Shown: one piece after another, positions 8,296 through 15,789 of the stretch | Numbering within the stretch: position 1 is the first letter of the stretch | Layout: each line of letters begins with the position of its first letter | NCBI RefSeq assembly: GCF_000820085.1 | Contig: NZ_CDBN01000007.1 | Location: 54,246-118,245 of the forward strand | Length of the DNA: 64,000 bases | Source of the DNA: Aeromonas sanarellii | GTDB lineage: Bacteria > Pseudomonadota > Gammaproteobacteria > Enterobacterales > Aeromonadaceae | Reading direction: 5' to 3' | Position numbers and translations under genes: made by a program | Notes under the pieces: model-generated | Told to the model about the DNA's origin: nothing | Database searches by the model: none | Seen by the model: only the letters and a program-made list of their open reading frames with translations

Positions 8296-9444
8296 TCAGG
8301 CCACGGCGACCAGCTTCTGCTTCTGGGCGCTGTCCAGGATGAGGATGCTCGCCTTGGGGAAGAAGTTGAAGGTGGAGGCGGAGGCCCAGGTGTAGGCTCC
8401 CATCACCCGGCCCACCACCAGTTCGCCGATGGCCAGATCCGGCAACATGATGTCGTCGCGAATGACATCCACGCTGTCACAGGTGGGGCCGGAGAGCACG
8501 GCATTGTGCTGTGGGCCGCTGGCATAGGGCGTGCTCACCGGGTAGGTGACGTGGTCGTAGAGCTGGCCGTTGTAGCTGCCGTAGAGGCCGTCATCCAGGT
8601 AGTACCAGATCTTGTCGCCGCGGTGGGCCTTGCCCATCACGCTGGCGACCGAGGTCATGGCCGGCGCGCTGATGAAGCGGCCCGGCTCGGCAATCTTCTG
8701 CACGGTGGCCGGCAGCTTCGCCAGCGCCTCGCGAATGGGGGCGCAGAAGCCGTCGATGTCGAACTCGCCGCCGTCATAGTCCACCGGGAAGCCGCCGCCG
8801 ATGTCCAGTACCCAGGGCTTGAGGCCGAGATCCCAGGCTTGCTCCATGATCTCGCGGCAGGCGTCGATGGCCTGCACGTGGCGACGGGCGTGGGGCACCT
8901 GGGAGCCGACATGGAACGACAGTCCCATCACCTTGATCCCCTTGGCCTGGGCCAGTTGCAACAGCGGCAGCGCCTGCTCCGGGGTGCAGCCGAACTTCTT
9001 GGAAAGGTCGACCTTGGTCTCGGGGTTCGGGAAGCTGACGCGCAGCAGCAGTTTCACCTCGTCCTTGTAAGGCAGGAATTTCTCCAGCTCCAGCGGGTTG
9101 TCATAGACAAATACGGTGCAGCCGAATTCCAGGGCATAACGGATGTCGCTGTCGCGCTTGATGGGATGGGTATGGATGCAGCGCCCCGGGCGAACCCCTT
9201 GGCTGCGCACCAGATCCACTTCGCCATTGGTGGCCAGATCGAAACAGGCCCCCTCTTCCTTCAAGACAGAGACCACCGCCTCGTGGGGCAGGGGCTTGAG
9301 TGCATAATGCAAGCGCACATCGGGCAGGGCGGCTGCCAGGGCCCGATACTGTTTGCGGACGGCTGCCTTGTCGAGCAGCAGCAGGGGAGAGCCGAATTGT
9401 TCAACCAACTGACGGTAATCTTGTGCGACCAGGGTCTCGTTCAT
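8296..9444 (-). CDS. Type III PLP-dependent decarboxylase (ornithine/lysine decarboxylase)
   Basis: A 382-residue alanine-racemase-fold (fold III) decarboxylase like eukaryotic ornithine decarboxylase and bacterial SpeC2/LdcA-type enzymes. K50 in HYALKPLPH is the Schiff-base lysine. FDLATNGEVDLV, HTHPIKRDSDIRYA, SFHVGSQ and LDIGGGFPVDYDG are PLP-phosphate and substrate-pocket motifs. GPTCDSVD near residues 319-326 carries the catalytic cysteine of the partner subunit. It makes putrescine from ornithine or cadaverine from lysine; I cannot separate these two by eye. The start is the ATG at 9444 with AAGAGA just upstream. Monocistronic, with a long leader containing an inverted repeat (9551-9582). 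Confidence 0.87.
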   Translation of the reverse strand: MNETLVAQDYRQLVEQFGSPLLLLDKAAVRKQYRALAAALPDVRLHYALKPLPHEAVVSVLKEEGACFDLATNGEVDLVRSQGVRPGRCIHTHPIKRDSDIRYALEFGCTVFVYDNPLELEKFLPYKDEVKLLLRVSFPNPETKVDLSKKFGCTPEQALPLLQLAQAKGIKVMGLSFHVGSQVPHARRHVQAIDACREIMEQAWDLGLKPWVLDIGGGFPVDYDGGEFDIDGFCAPIREALAKLPATVQKIAEPGRFISAPAMTSVASVMGKAHRGDKIWYYLDDGLYGSYNGQLYDHVTYPVSTPYASGPQHNAVLSGPTCDSVDVIRDDIMLPDLAIGELVVGRVMGAYTWASASTFNFFPKASILILDSAQKQKLVAVA

Positions 9445-9550
9445 TCTCTTTTGATAGTCCTTAGGGGGCGTGATATGCCCAAGCCATATGCGATTGAACC
9501 GGCGACGGCCGGCTCAGGCGAGCGGTCCGGAGGGACCAACCAGGCACAAT

Positions 9551-9582
9551 GCATAACTCCCTTGCGAAGTGCTTAGTTATGC
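9551..9582. repeat. Inverted repeat upstream of the decarboxylase gene
   Basis: The 8-base arms GCATAACT (9551-9558) and AGTTATGC (9575-9582) are perfect complements flanking a 16-base core that itself contains CTTGCGAAG. The repeat lies 107-138 bases upstream of the decarboxylase start. It could be an operator or a leader RNA hairpin. The rest of 9583-9871 holds no recognisable gene. Confidence 0.4.
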
Positions 9583-9871
9583 GCGGGATTATCGGCTTAT
9601 TGAGTTTGTGTGCAAGCATTTTGATTGGATATGTTGGCAAGTTTTTCTGGTCGAGACGAAACAGGCTCTTGATACGGGGAGCGTTCAGGGCCGTGATGGG
9701 GATCGCCCCCGAAGGGAGCTTGATAAGCTGTTGATAGTTAACGAACTAATAACATCAGGCCTGGGTGTTGCGGCTATGTAAAAAGGGGGCGCCGGGGCCA
9801 GGGAGTGGGAGACAGCTCACAGTTTTTAGATTACCATGCCCGCTTCCTAATCCAAACTAGTTCGGATGAAG

Positions 9872-10053
9872 GTAGCAGGAGAGCGATGGGCAACCATCCA
9901 CCGAAGAAGTGAATCTTTCAGGTACCGGGCAACCGGTGTGGACTGCTACTGGACGATACTCTGGAGAGACCCGTTAGATCGGGCGCCGAAGGAGCAAGGC
10001 ACCACGATTGCATCGCAATCTGGCGCCGGAAACTCTCAGGCAAAAGGACAGAG
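9872..10053 (+). ncRNA. Tandem glycine riboswitch (two aptamers)
   Basis: Two gcvT-type aptamers lie head to tail. Aptamer 1 (9872-9949) is closed by GTAGCAG pairing with CTGCTAC and contains CCGAAGAAGTGAATCTTTCAGG and GGAC, the conserved glycine-binding core. Aptamer 2 (9959-10053) is closed by CTCTG/CAGAG and contains GGAGAGAC, GCGCCGAAGGAGCAAG, AAACTCTCAGGCAAAAGGAC. The linker is about 9 nt, as in cooperative tandem switches known from Vibrio. Downstream is an AGCS symporter, a usual target: glycine binding should alter its expression. Roughly 240 nt separate the second aptamer from the start codon. Confidence 0.92.
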
Positions 10054-10292
10054 GGGATGGGATGGTTGTACCTGGGCTTGGAACTGTTCACGATCTGTCA
10101 CGAGAGGTCGTCAGCAAGGTAAAGAGCCTCGCAGGAACCGGAGTGTATGTGAATACATGAGCCTCTCGGTCCCACATAAGCGAGCTGCGCATGAGCCTTG
10201 ATCACTGCCTCGCAGTAAGAGTGTGAACACATTCTTGGCCTGCATCCGATCGCCTCTGGCCGATCGCGACACCTATGGGAAGATCATCCTTC

Positions 10293-10322
10293 TCCTCCTT
10301 AATCGTTGTTTTTTAAGGAGGA
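10293..10322 (+). promoter_or_regulatory. Hairpin masking the Shine-Dalgarno sequence of the symporter gene
   Basis: A perfect 10-base inverted repeat (TCCTCCTTAA at 10293-10302, TTAAGGAGGA at 10313-10322) with a 10-base loop encloses the complete ribosome-binding site AAGGAGG (10315-10321) of the gene starting at 10326. It is a natural translational off-state for the upstream glycine riboswitch. The stretch 10054-10292 between aptamer and hairpin holds other possible stems but no gene. Confidence 0.65.
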
Positions 10323-10325
10323 TGC

Positions 10326-11702
10326 ATGTCATCAATTCAATCGGCGCTCGCCGCCATCGATAGCTTTGTCTGGGGTCCGCCCCTGCTGATCCTGCTGGTC
10401 GGGACCGGCGTCTACCTCACCCTGCGTCTGGGTCTGCTTCAGGTGGTGCGTTTGCCGCTCGCCCTCAAGCTGGTCTTTGGTCGCGATCAGGGGCAGGGCA
10501 AGCAGGGGGATGTTTCCAGCTTTGGCGCGCTCTGCACCGCCCTCTCCGCCACCATAGGCACCGGCAACATCGTCGGGGTCGCCACCGCCATCAAGCTCGG
10601 CGGCCCCGGCGCCCTGTTCTGGATGTGGATGGCCGCCCTGTTCGGCATGGCCACCAAGTACGCCGAGTGTCTGCTGGCGGTCAAATATCGCCAGCAGGAC
10701 GCCAACGGCCAGATGGCGGGCGGCCCCATGTACTACCTGGAGAAGGGGCTCGGCTCCAGGCCGCTCGCCAGGCTATTCGCCCTGTTCGGCATCGGCGTCG
10801 CCTTCTTCGGCATCGGTACCTTCCCCCAGGTCAACGCCATCAGTGACGCCATGAGCCTCTCCTTCTCGGTGCCCCGCGAGGCGACCGCCGTGGTGCTGAC
10901 CCTGATCGTGGCGCTGGTGACCCTGGGGGGCATCCAGTCCATCTCCAGCGTGTCGAGCAAGGTGGTCCCCTTCATGGCCATCTTCTACATCCTGGCCTGT
11001 GCCGGGGTGCTGGTGAACAACGCCGGCGCCTTGCCGGATGCCGTCATGCTGGTGATCGAGAGCGCCTTCACCGGCCATGCGGCCACCGGCGGCTTCGTCG
11101 GCGCCGGCATCATGCTGGCGATCCAGTCCGGGGTGGCCCGCGGGGTCTTCTCCAACGAGTCCGGGCTGGGCTCGGCCCCCATCGCGGCGGCGGCGGCCAA
11201 GACGGATTCGTGCGTGGAGCAGGGGCTGGTCTCCATGACAGGTACCTTCATCGACACCATCATCATCTGCACCATGACCGGCCTGACGCTGGTGGTGACC
11301 GGGGTGTGGAGCGGCGATGCGAGCGGTGCGGCCATGACCAGTCTGGCCTTTGCCCAGGGGCTTGATGCCCATGTCGGTCAGTATCTGGTGAGCATCGGCC
11401 TGCTGTTCTTCGCCTTTACCACCATCCTTGGCTGGAACTACTACGGCGAGCGCTGCACCGAGTACCTGTTCGGGGTGAAGGCGATCAAACCCTACCGCCT
11501 CATCTATCTGGTGCTGGTGGCGAGCGGGGCCTTCCTGCATCTGGACCTGATCTGGCTCTTGGCCGACATCGTCAACGGCCTGATGGCGGTGCCCAACCTC
11601 ATCGGTCTCATCGGCCTGCGCCACGTGGTGATCGCCGAGACCCGCGCCTACTTCAGCCGGGACCGGGATGCGGAGTCCGAGCCCGAGCCGCAGACGGCCT
11701 GA
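10326..11702 (+). CDS. Sodium:alanine/glycine symporter (AGCS family)
   Basis: A 458-residue inner-membrane carrier of the AGCS family (DagA/AlsT/GlyP type). Family motifs include the GTGNIVGVATAIKLGGPGALFW segment near residues 78-99, WMAALFGMATKYAE, GGPMYYLEKGLG, GVARGVFSNESGLGSAPIAAA and GWNYYGERC. It imports small neutral amino acids, alanine and/or glycine, with Na+. The glycine riboswitch upstream points to glycine as the physiological cue and probable substrate. The ATG at 10326 sits 4 bases after an AAGGAGG site buried in a hairpin. A strong bidirectional terminator follows at 11724. Confidence 0.92.
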   Translation: MSSIQSALAAIDSFVWGPPLLILLVGTGVYLTLRLGLLQVVRLPLALKLVFGRDQGQGKQGDVSSFGALCTALSATIGTGNIVGVATAIKLGGPGALFWMWMAALFGMATKYAECLLAVKYRQQDANGQMAGGPMYYLEKGLGSRPLARLFALFGIGVAFFGIGTFPQVNAISDAMSLSFSVPREATAVVLTLIVALVTLGGIQSISSVSSKVVPFMAIFYILACAGVLVNNAGALPDAVMLVIESAFTGHAATGGFVGAGIMLAIQSGVARGVFSNESGLGSAPIAAAAAKTDSCVEQGLVSMTGTFIDTIIICTMTGLTLVVTGVWSGDASGAAMTSLAFAQGLDAHVGQYLVSIGLLFFAFTTILGWNYYGERCTEYLFGVKAIKPYRLIYLVLVASGAFLHLDLIWLLADIVNGLMAVPNLIGLIGLRHVVIAETRAYFSRDRDAESEPEPQTA

Positions 11703-11723
11703 CCCTGCACCACGCAGAAATGA

Positions 11724-11755
11724 AAAAGCCACGACCCAAGTCGTGGCTTTTGTTT
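11724..11755. terminator. Bidirectional rho-independent terminator
   Basis: A 12-bp perfect stem (AAAAGCCACGAC / GTCGTGGCTTTT, loop CCAA) with T-runs on both strands lies between the symporter gene and the convergent ligase-like gene. Confidence 0.85.
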
Positions 11756-11799
11756 CATGGCGCCATGGATGGGGCCTTTCCGCTCTTTCTGGGAGAGGG

Positions 11800-12510
11800 T
11801 CAGGACGTCTGCTCCTCGCCCAGCAGGCTCTCCAACCGTGTTCGTACCTTGTCCACCAGCCTTTCATCGCACTCCTGCCAACCAATGCAGCGCGCCAGCG
11901 TGGTGGAGGTGCCGGGCAAGAAACGCAGCTCCCCGCCCGCCAGCTCGTAGAAGCGGCTCGCCATCCGGGTGCCTTCATCCACATCCCCCGCTACGAGCAG
12001 CATGGCCTGGGCCAGCATGGCCCCTTGGTGATCCTGACCCGGCGCCAGCCAGCGCTGGGCGGTGCCGGTCACCTTGCGTCCCCCGATCACCAGATTGTAC
12101 TGGCCGTCGCAAAACGAGCCGGGCACGAAGTCGTAGTTTCCCGCGAGACCGTACTCCCCCAACAGGCCGAGCAGCGGCGCCCCCAGCCGCCGGTAGTAGT
12201 GGGCGAGATCCGTGGTGGTACGGGGCAGCATGAGCGACAGGTTGAGGATGCCGGCGCCGTGGGGCACGGCGGTGCCGCCGCTGTCGCGCACGAACACCGG
12301 CCAGCCCTCGGCGGCAAGCTGCTCGCAGGCGTCGTGGTAGCGGGGCAAGCGGGTGTCCTTGCGGGTGACGATGAGGCATTGGGGGGCCTGCCAGAGGTGG
12401 GCGCGGGGCTGGCGGTCATGGGCACATTCCCGCAGCCAGCGCTGCTCCTCGGCCAGGATCTGATCCGGCGTGTGGCTGCTGGGCAGGGGGGGAAGCAGGG
12501 TATAGGGCAT
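11800..12510 (-). CDS. Lipoate-protein ligase A-like protein
   Basis: A 236-residue protein of the BPL/LplA/LipB fold. Supporting motifs are an N-terminal LAEEQRWLRE helix, the RDSGGTAVPHGAGILNLSLMLP segment (counterpart of the RRxSGGGAVxHD motif) and VIGGRKVTGTAQRW (KxxGxAQ lysine motif). It would transfer lipoate or octanoate from an adenylated intermediate to lipoyl domains, or act as an amidotransferase. The frame is open to 12600, but that extension crosses a terminator hairpin (12563-12593), so the ATG at 12510 (MPYTLLPPL) is preferred. There is no lipoyl-carrier gene beside it. The first Arg of the canonical motif is less conserved here, so substrate specificity is open. Confidence 0.72.
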   Translation of the reverse strand: MPYTLLPPLPSSHTPDQILAEEQRWLRECAHDRQPRAHLWQAPQCLIVTRKDTRLPRYHDACEQLAAEGWPVFVRDSGGTAVPHGAGILNLSLMLPRTTTDLAHYYRRLGAPLLGLLGEYGLAGNYDFVPGSFCDGQYNLVIGGRKVTGTAQRWLAPGQDHQGAMLAQAMLLVAGDVDEGTRMASRFYELAGGELRFLPGTSTTLARCIGWQECDERLVDKVRTRLESLLGEEQTS

Positions 12511-12562
12511 GGTGGCATTCTCGGGCAGAGGCTGCCCAGCACAGTACCCGTGGTGGTAAACA

Positions 12563-12593
12563 AGGTAAAGCCCCGCACTGCGGGGCTTTACCT
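12563..12593 (-). terminator. Terminator hairpin downstream of the xanthine permease gene
   Basis: A perfect 14-bp stem (AGGTAAAGCCCCGC and complement) with a 3-base loop. On the minus strand it is followed by TGTTTACC, a weak U-tract. It ends the permease transcript and separates it from the ligase-like gene. Confidence 0.7.
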
Positions 12594-12609
12594 GTGACAT
12601 GGCGGGGCG

Positions 12610-14004
12610 TCAGGCCTGGGCGGCGCGCTTGGGCAGCAGCAGGTTCATTATGATGGCGGTGAGGCCGCCGGTGGCGACGCCGTAGGAGAGCACGCTCCTG
12701 GCGAGCTCCGGCAGGTGCTGCAACACCTCGGGCACCTGGGCTACCCCGAGACCCATGGCGAGCGATACCGCCAGTATCATCAGGGCGCGGCGGTCCAGCT
12801 CCTCTCGGGAGATGATGCGCACGCCGGCGGCGGCGATGGTGCCGAACATGACGATGGTGGCGCCGCCGAGCACGGGTTCGGGGATCTGCTGTACCAGGCT
12901 CGCCACCGCCGGGAACAGGCCGAGCAGGGCCAGCATGGCGGCGATGAAGAGTCCGACGTGGCGGCTGGCCACCCCGGTCAGCTGGATGACGCCGTTGTTC
13001 TGGGCGAAGGTGGACATGGGGAAGGTGGAGAAGACCGCCGCCAGCATGGAGTTGGCGCCGTCGGCCAGCACGCCCCCCTTGATCCGTTCCATGTAGACGG
13101 GCCCTTCCAGCGGCTCGCCGGAGATGTCCGAAGTGGCGGTCATGTCGCCGATGGCCTCCAGTGCCGTCACCACGAAGATGATGGCGAGCGGCACGAACAG
13201 CTGCCAGTCAAAGCCGAGCCCGTAGTGGAGCGGGATGGGCACCATCACCAGGGGGCCGTCGAAGGTGGGGGCGCTCACCTTGCCCAGCAGCAGCGCCACC
13301 GCATAGCCCGCCAGCATGGCGATCATGATGGCGGAGAGGCGCAGCCAGGGGTTGCGGCTGCGCTGCAGCAGCACGATGAGGCCGAGCACCAGCAGGGAGA
13401 GGAAGAGGTTGGAGTGGCTGGCGAAGCTGCCATCCGAGAGGGCGCCGTAGCCGCCACCCATGCTGATGAGGCCGACCTTGATCAGGGTCAGGCCGATGAG
13501 CAGCACGACTATGCCGGTCACCAGCGGGGTGATGATCCGTTTGACCAGGTGCAGGAAGCGGCTCATCACGACGATGGTGAGGGCGGCCGCCAGCATGGTG
13601 CCGAACAGGGTGCCCAGCAGATCCTCGGTGGGCATGGCCGCCTGCTTGAGGGCGAGACCGGAGGCGATGATGGGGCCGAGGAAGTTGAAGCTGGTGCCCT
13701 GCACCGACAGCAGGCCGGAGCCGAGGGGGCCGAAGCGGCGGGTCTGGATGAAGGAGGCGATGCCGGACATGACCAGGGACATGGAGACGATATAGCGGGT
13801 GTCTTCGGCCGGGAGGCCCAGGGCGTTGGCGATGATGAGGGGCGGGGTGATGATGGCGACAAACATGGCGAGCATATGCTGCAGGGCGGCGAACAGGGTC
13901 TGGGGCAGGGGCGGGACATCCTCTATGCCGTAGACCAGTTCGCTGTGGGGTCGCCTGGGGGGATGGGCCTCGACGGGGGCGCGCGCGACGGCTGCCTGTT
14001 CCAT
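12610..14004 (-). CDS. xanP: Xanthine/uracil permease family transporter (NCS2), XanP-like
   Basis: A 464-residue nucleobase:proton symporter with 14 expected TM helices. The NCS2 signature is clear: [20 protein letters not shown] with the N-x-G-x-x-x-x-T-G core, [17 protein letters not shown] (substrate-site Glu), and an early [16 protein letters not shown]. The [14 protein letters not shown] form and the [13 protein letters not shown] motif are those of xanthine permeases XanP/XanQ rather than the uracil permease UraA. The start is the ATG at 14004. A PurR-like palindrome lies 110 bp upstream, fitting a purine salvage role. The divergent neighbour is a diguanylate cyclase gene. Confidence 0.83.
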   Translation of the reverse strand: MEQAAVARAPVEAHPPRRPHSELVYGIEDVPPLPQTLFAALQHMLAMFVAIITPPLIIANALGLPAEDTRYIVSMSLVMSGIASFIQTRRFGPLGSGLLSVQGTSFNFLGPIIASGLALKQAAMPTEDLLGTLFGTMLAAALTIVVMSRFLHLVKRIITPLVTGIVVLLIGLTLIKVGLISMGGGYGALSDGSFASHSNLFLSLLVLGLIVLLQRSRNPWLRLSAIMIAMLAGYAVALLLGKVSAPTFDGPLVMVPIPLHYGLGFDWQLFVPLAIIFVVTALEAIGDMTATSDISGEPLEGPVYMERIKGGVLADGANSMLAAVFSTFPMSTFAQNNGVIQLTGVASRHVGLFIAAMLALLGLFPAVASLVQQIPEPVLGGATIVMFGTIAAAGVRIISREELDRRALMILAVSLAMGLGVAQVPEVLQHLPELARSVLSYGVATGGLTAIIMNLLLPKRAAQA

Positions 14005-14113
14005 AAATACCTCGGATAATGTGGGGGAGGGGGAGAAAATTGGGCGCCATTGTAGTGATTGAAACGAGGCTTTCCAGCGTTAATTGAGCGGGAAAAGGTT
14101 TATTTTTTGATAG

Positions 14114-14129
14114 GTTGAAACGTTTTCCC
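14114..14129. promoter_or_regulatory. PurR-like operator
   Basis: GTTGAAACGTTTTCCC matches the core AAACGTTTTC of the enterobacterial PurR box (consensus ACGCAAACGTTTTCGT) at all ten central positions but not at the flanks. It lies in the intergenic region between the xanthine permease and the GGDEF gene. A purine-responsive repressor would be expected to control the permease. Confidence 0.4.
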
Positions 14130-14249
14130 GTGGCGTTTATGATCCGCCGGTTTGCGTGGGACCGATACCGTCATAAACCGGAGGCGTGCTGATGCATCCC
14201 GGCGGGGACGGTGTAGAATGAGCCCTCAGTTGGAAGATGGAGGCTCTGG

Positions 14250-15389
14250 ATGCTGAAGCTGTCGGAGTTCTGGAGTGCCCGTGCCCACTCCGAAGATTTT
14301 ACCCTGACCCGCATGGGCTTTATGACGGTGCGCCTGCGGCTGCTCATCTGCGTGCTGATGGTGGGGCTGCCCGCCTGGGCGCTGGTGGACTGGCTGACCC
14401 TGCCCGCCACCCAGTTCGAGGCACTGCTCCAGGCGCGCGTCTTCTGCCTGTTGGCCCTCTCCCCCCTGATCCCGCTCTCCTATCTCATCCACTTCAGGCG
14501 TGAGCGCATGAAGCTGGCGCTGGGCTATCTGATGGGGGTGATGATGCTCTTCTCCCTCATCTGTTTGCACAGCTTCGGCGCGGATCAGGAGTTGCAGGCT
14601 GGCTACATGGCCTTTCCCTATCTGCTGATCAGCCTGTTCGCCATCTTCCCCATTCCGCTCTCCCTCAGCCTGCAACTGTCGGGTGGCATACTGGTGACCA
14701 TGCTGGCCGGCAACTGGCTGCTGGTGGGGCAGTCGCTCTGGAGCGTGCAGACCCTCAACCAGATCTGGCTGCTCGGGCTCTTTGCCGTCGCCAGCGCCTG
14801 GGTGCAGTGCGGCCAGCTCAACATGCTGCTGCAGCTCTACCGGGAGTCCACCACGGACGAGCTGACCGGCATGATGAACCGTCGCCTGCTGATGAAGCAG
14901 CTCGAAAAGGCCAGGGCCGCCATGATCCGCAAGCAGGCACCGTTCGCGGTGCTGCTGCTGGATCTGGATCGCTTCAAACGCATCAACGATACCTTCGGCC
15001 ATCTGGCGGGAGATGCGGTATTGCGGGAGGTGGCGACGACCCTGGCGGAGCAGCTGGAGCCCGGCATGGTGCTGGGGCGTTATGGTGGCGAGGAGTTTGC
15101 CATCCTGCTGCCCCGTTGCCCGGAGCTGGCCCAGGCGAAGCGGGTGGCGGAGCGGCTGCGGGTGGCGGTGGAGGCGCGCCTGGTGAAGAGCCCCACCTCG
15201 GACGAGCTGCTGGAGGTGACGGTGAGCATAGGCCTGACCCTGGCGCGGCGCGGGGAGGGAATAGAGGCGCTGCTCAACCGGGCCGACGAGTGTCTCTATC
15301 GCGCCAAGATGGCGGGGCGCAACTGCGTGGTGGGCGAACTGGCGAAGACGTCGGAACAATCCGGGCCCACTAGGACGGATGCCGCCTGA
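14250..15389 (+). CDS. Membrane diguanylate cyclase (GGDEF domain)
   Basis: A 379-residue protein. About six TM helices (residues 20-195, no recognisable MASE name assigned) are followed by a GGDEF domain from about residue 205. The domain shows DELTGMMNRR, DLDRFKRINDTFGHLAGDAVL and the active-site loop YGGEEF at about residues 278-283. It should make cyclic-di-GMP from two GTP. The inhibitory I-site (RxxD before the active-site loop) is not kept: the aligned residues are E-P-G-M, so product feedback may be absent. The ATG at 14250 follows a GGAGG site. It is divergent from the xanthine permease and convergent with yciN. Confidence 0.9.
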   Translation: MLKLSEFWSARAHSEDFTLTRMGFMTVRLRLLICVLMVGLPAWALVDWLTLPATQFEALLQARVFCLLALSPLIPLSYLIHFRRERMKLALGYLMGVMMLFSLICLHSFGADQELQAGYMAFPYLLISLFAIFPIPLSLSLQLSGGILVTMLAGNWLLVGQSLWSVQTLNQIWLLGLFAVASAWVQCGQLNMLLQLYRESTTDELTGMMNRRLLMKQLEKARAAMIRKQAPFAVLLLDLDRFKRINDTFGHLAGDAVLREVATTLAEQLEPGMVLGRYGGEEFAILLPRCPELAQAKRVAERLRVAVEARLVKSPTSDELLEVTVSIGLTLARRGEGIEALLNRADECLYRAKMAGRNCVVGELAKTSEQSGPTRTDAA

Positions 15390-15419
15390 AGGCGGCATCT
15401 TGTCGGAGGGATTGCGATC

Positions 15420-15668
15420 TCAGTTCAACCGGTACTTGCCTGACAACTGCTGGGCCAGCAGCTTGAACATGTTGAAGACCGCCATGGTCTTGCCGGTCGG
15501 GGTGCCATCTTCCGCCAGGAAGAACTCCCCCTTGAACACCAGGATGTCCCCCTTCTGCTCCACCGAGTCGGCGCGCATGCCGTGGATGAAGTCCTCGTGT
15601 TCCCGGATGATCCTGTTGGCCATCTCCAGCAGGGCCGTCTCGGTGATCGCCTCTTTCTGTGGTTGCAT
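15420..15668 (-). CDS. yciN: YciN/DUF2498 family protein
   Basis: An 82-residue cytoplasmic protein. It aligns by eye with E. coli YciN (83 aa) over its whole length: a helix LLEMANRIIREHEDFI, a strand ILVFKGEFFLAEDGTPTGKT (compare E. coli [20 protein letters not shown]), and AVFNMFKLLAQQLSGKY (compare AVFNMFKHLAHVLSEKY). The frame is open to 15701, but the ATG at 15668 stands 6 bases after AAAGGAG, the best ribosome-binding site, so that start is chosen. The family's function is unknown. Confidence 0.88.
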   Translation of the reverse strand: MQPQKEAITETALLEMANRIIREHEDFIHGMRADSVEQKGDILVFKGEFFLAEDGTPTGKTMAVFNMFKLLAQQLSGKYRLN

Positions 15669-15789
15669 GTGCATCTCCTTTAACGACTGCTGACGGAGCA
15701 AAATGCGCCCCGTCGCTGATTGAAGAGGGGGCCAGCATACTGCAAGGGGGGATTTTCTGTCATTGATATGACCCCGCCTCGCCCCTCTT

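Noticed and set aside
8506..9576. 356-codon plus-strand frame opposite the decarboxylase
   Set aside because: Antisense to a conserved enzyme and lacks any family motif.
12715..14019. 434-codon plus-strand frame opposite the xanthine permease
   Set aside because: Gly/His/Asp-rich shadow composition, opposite conserved NCS2 motifs.
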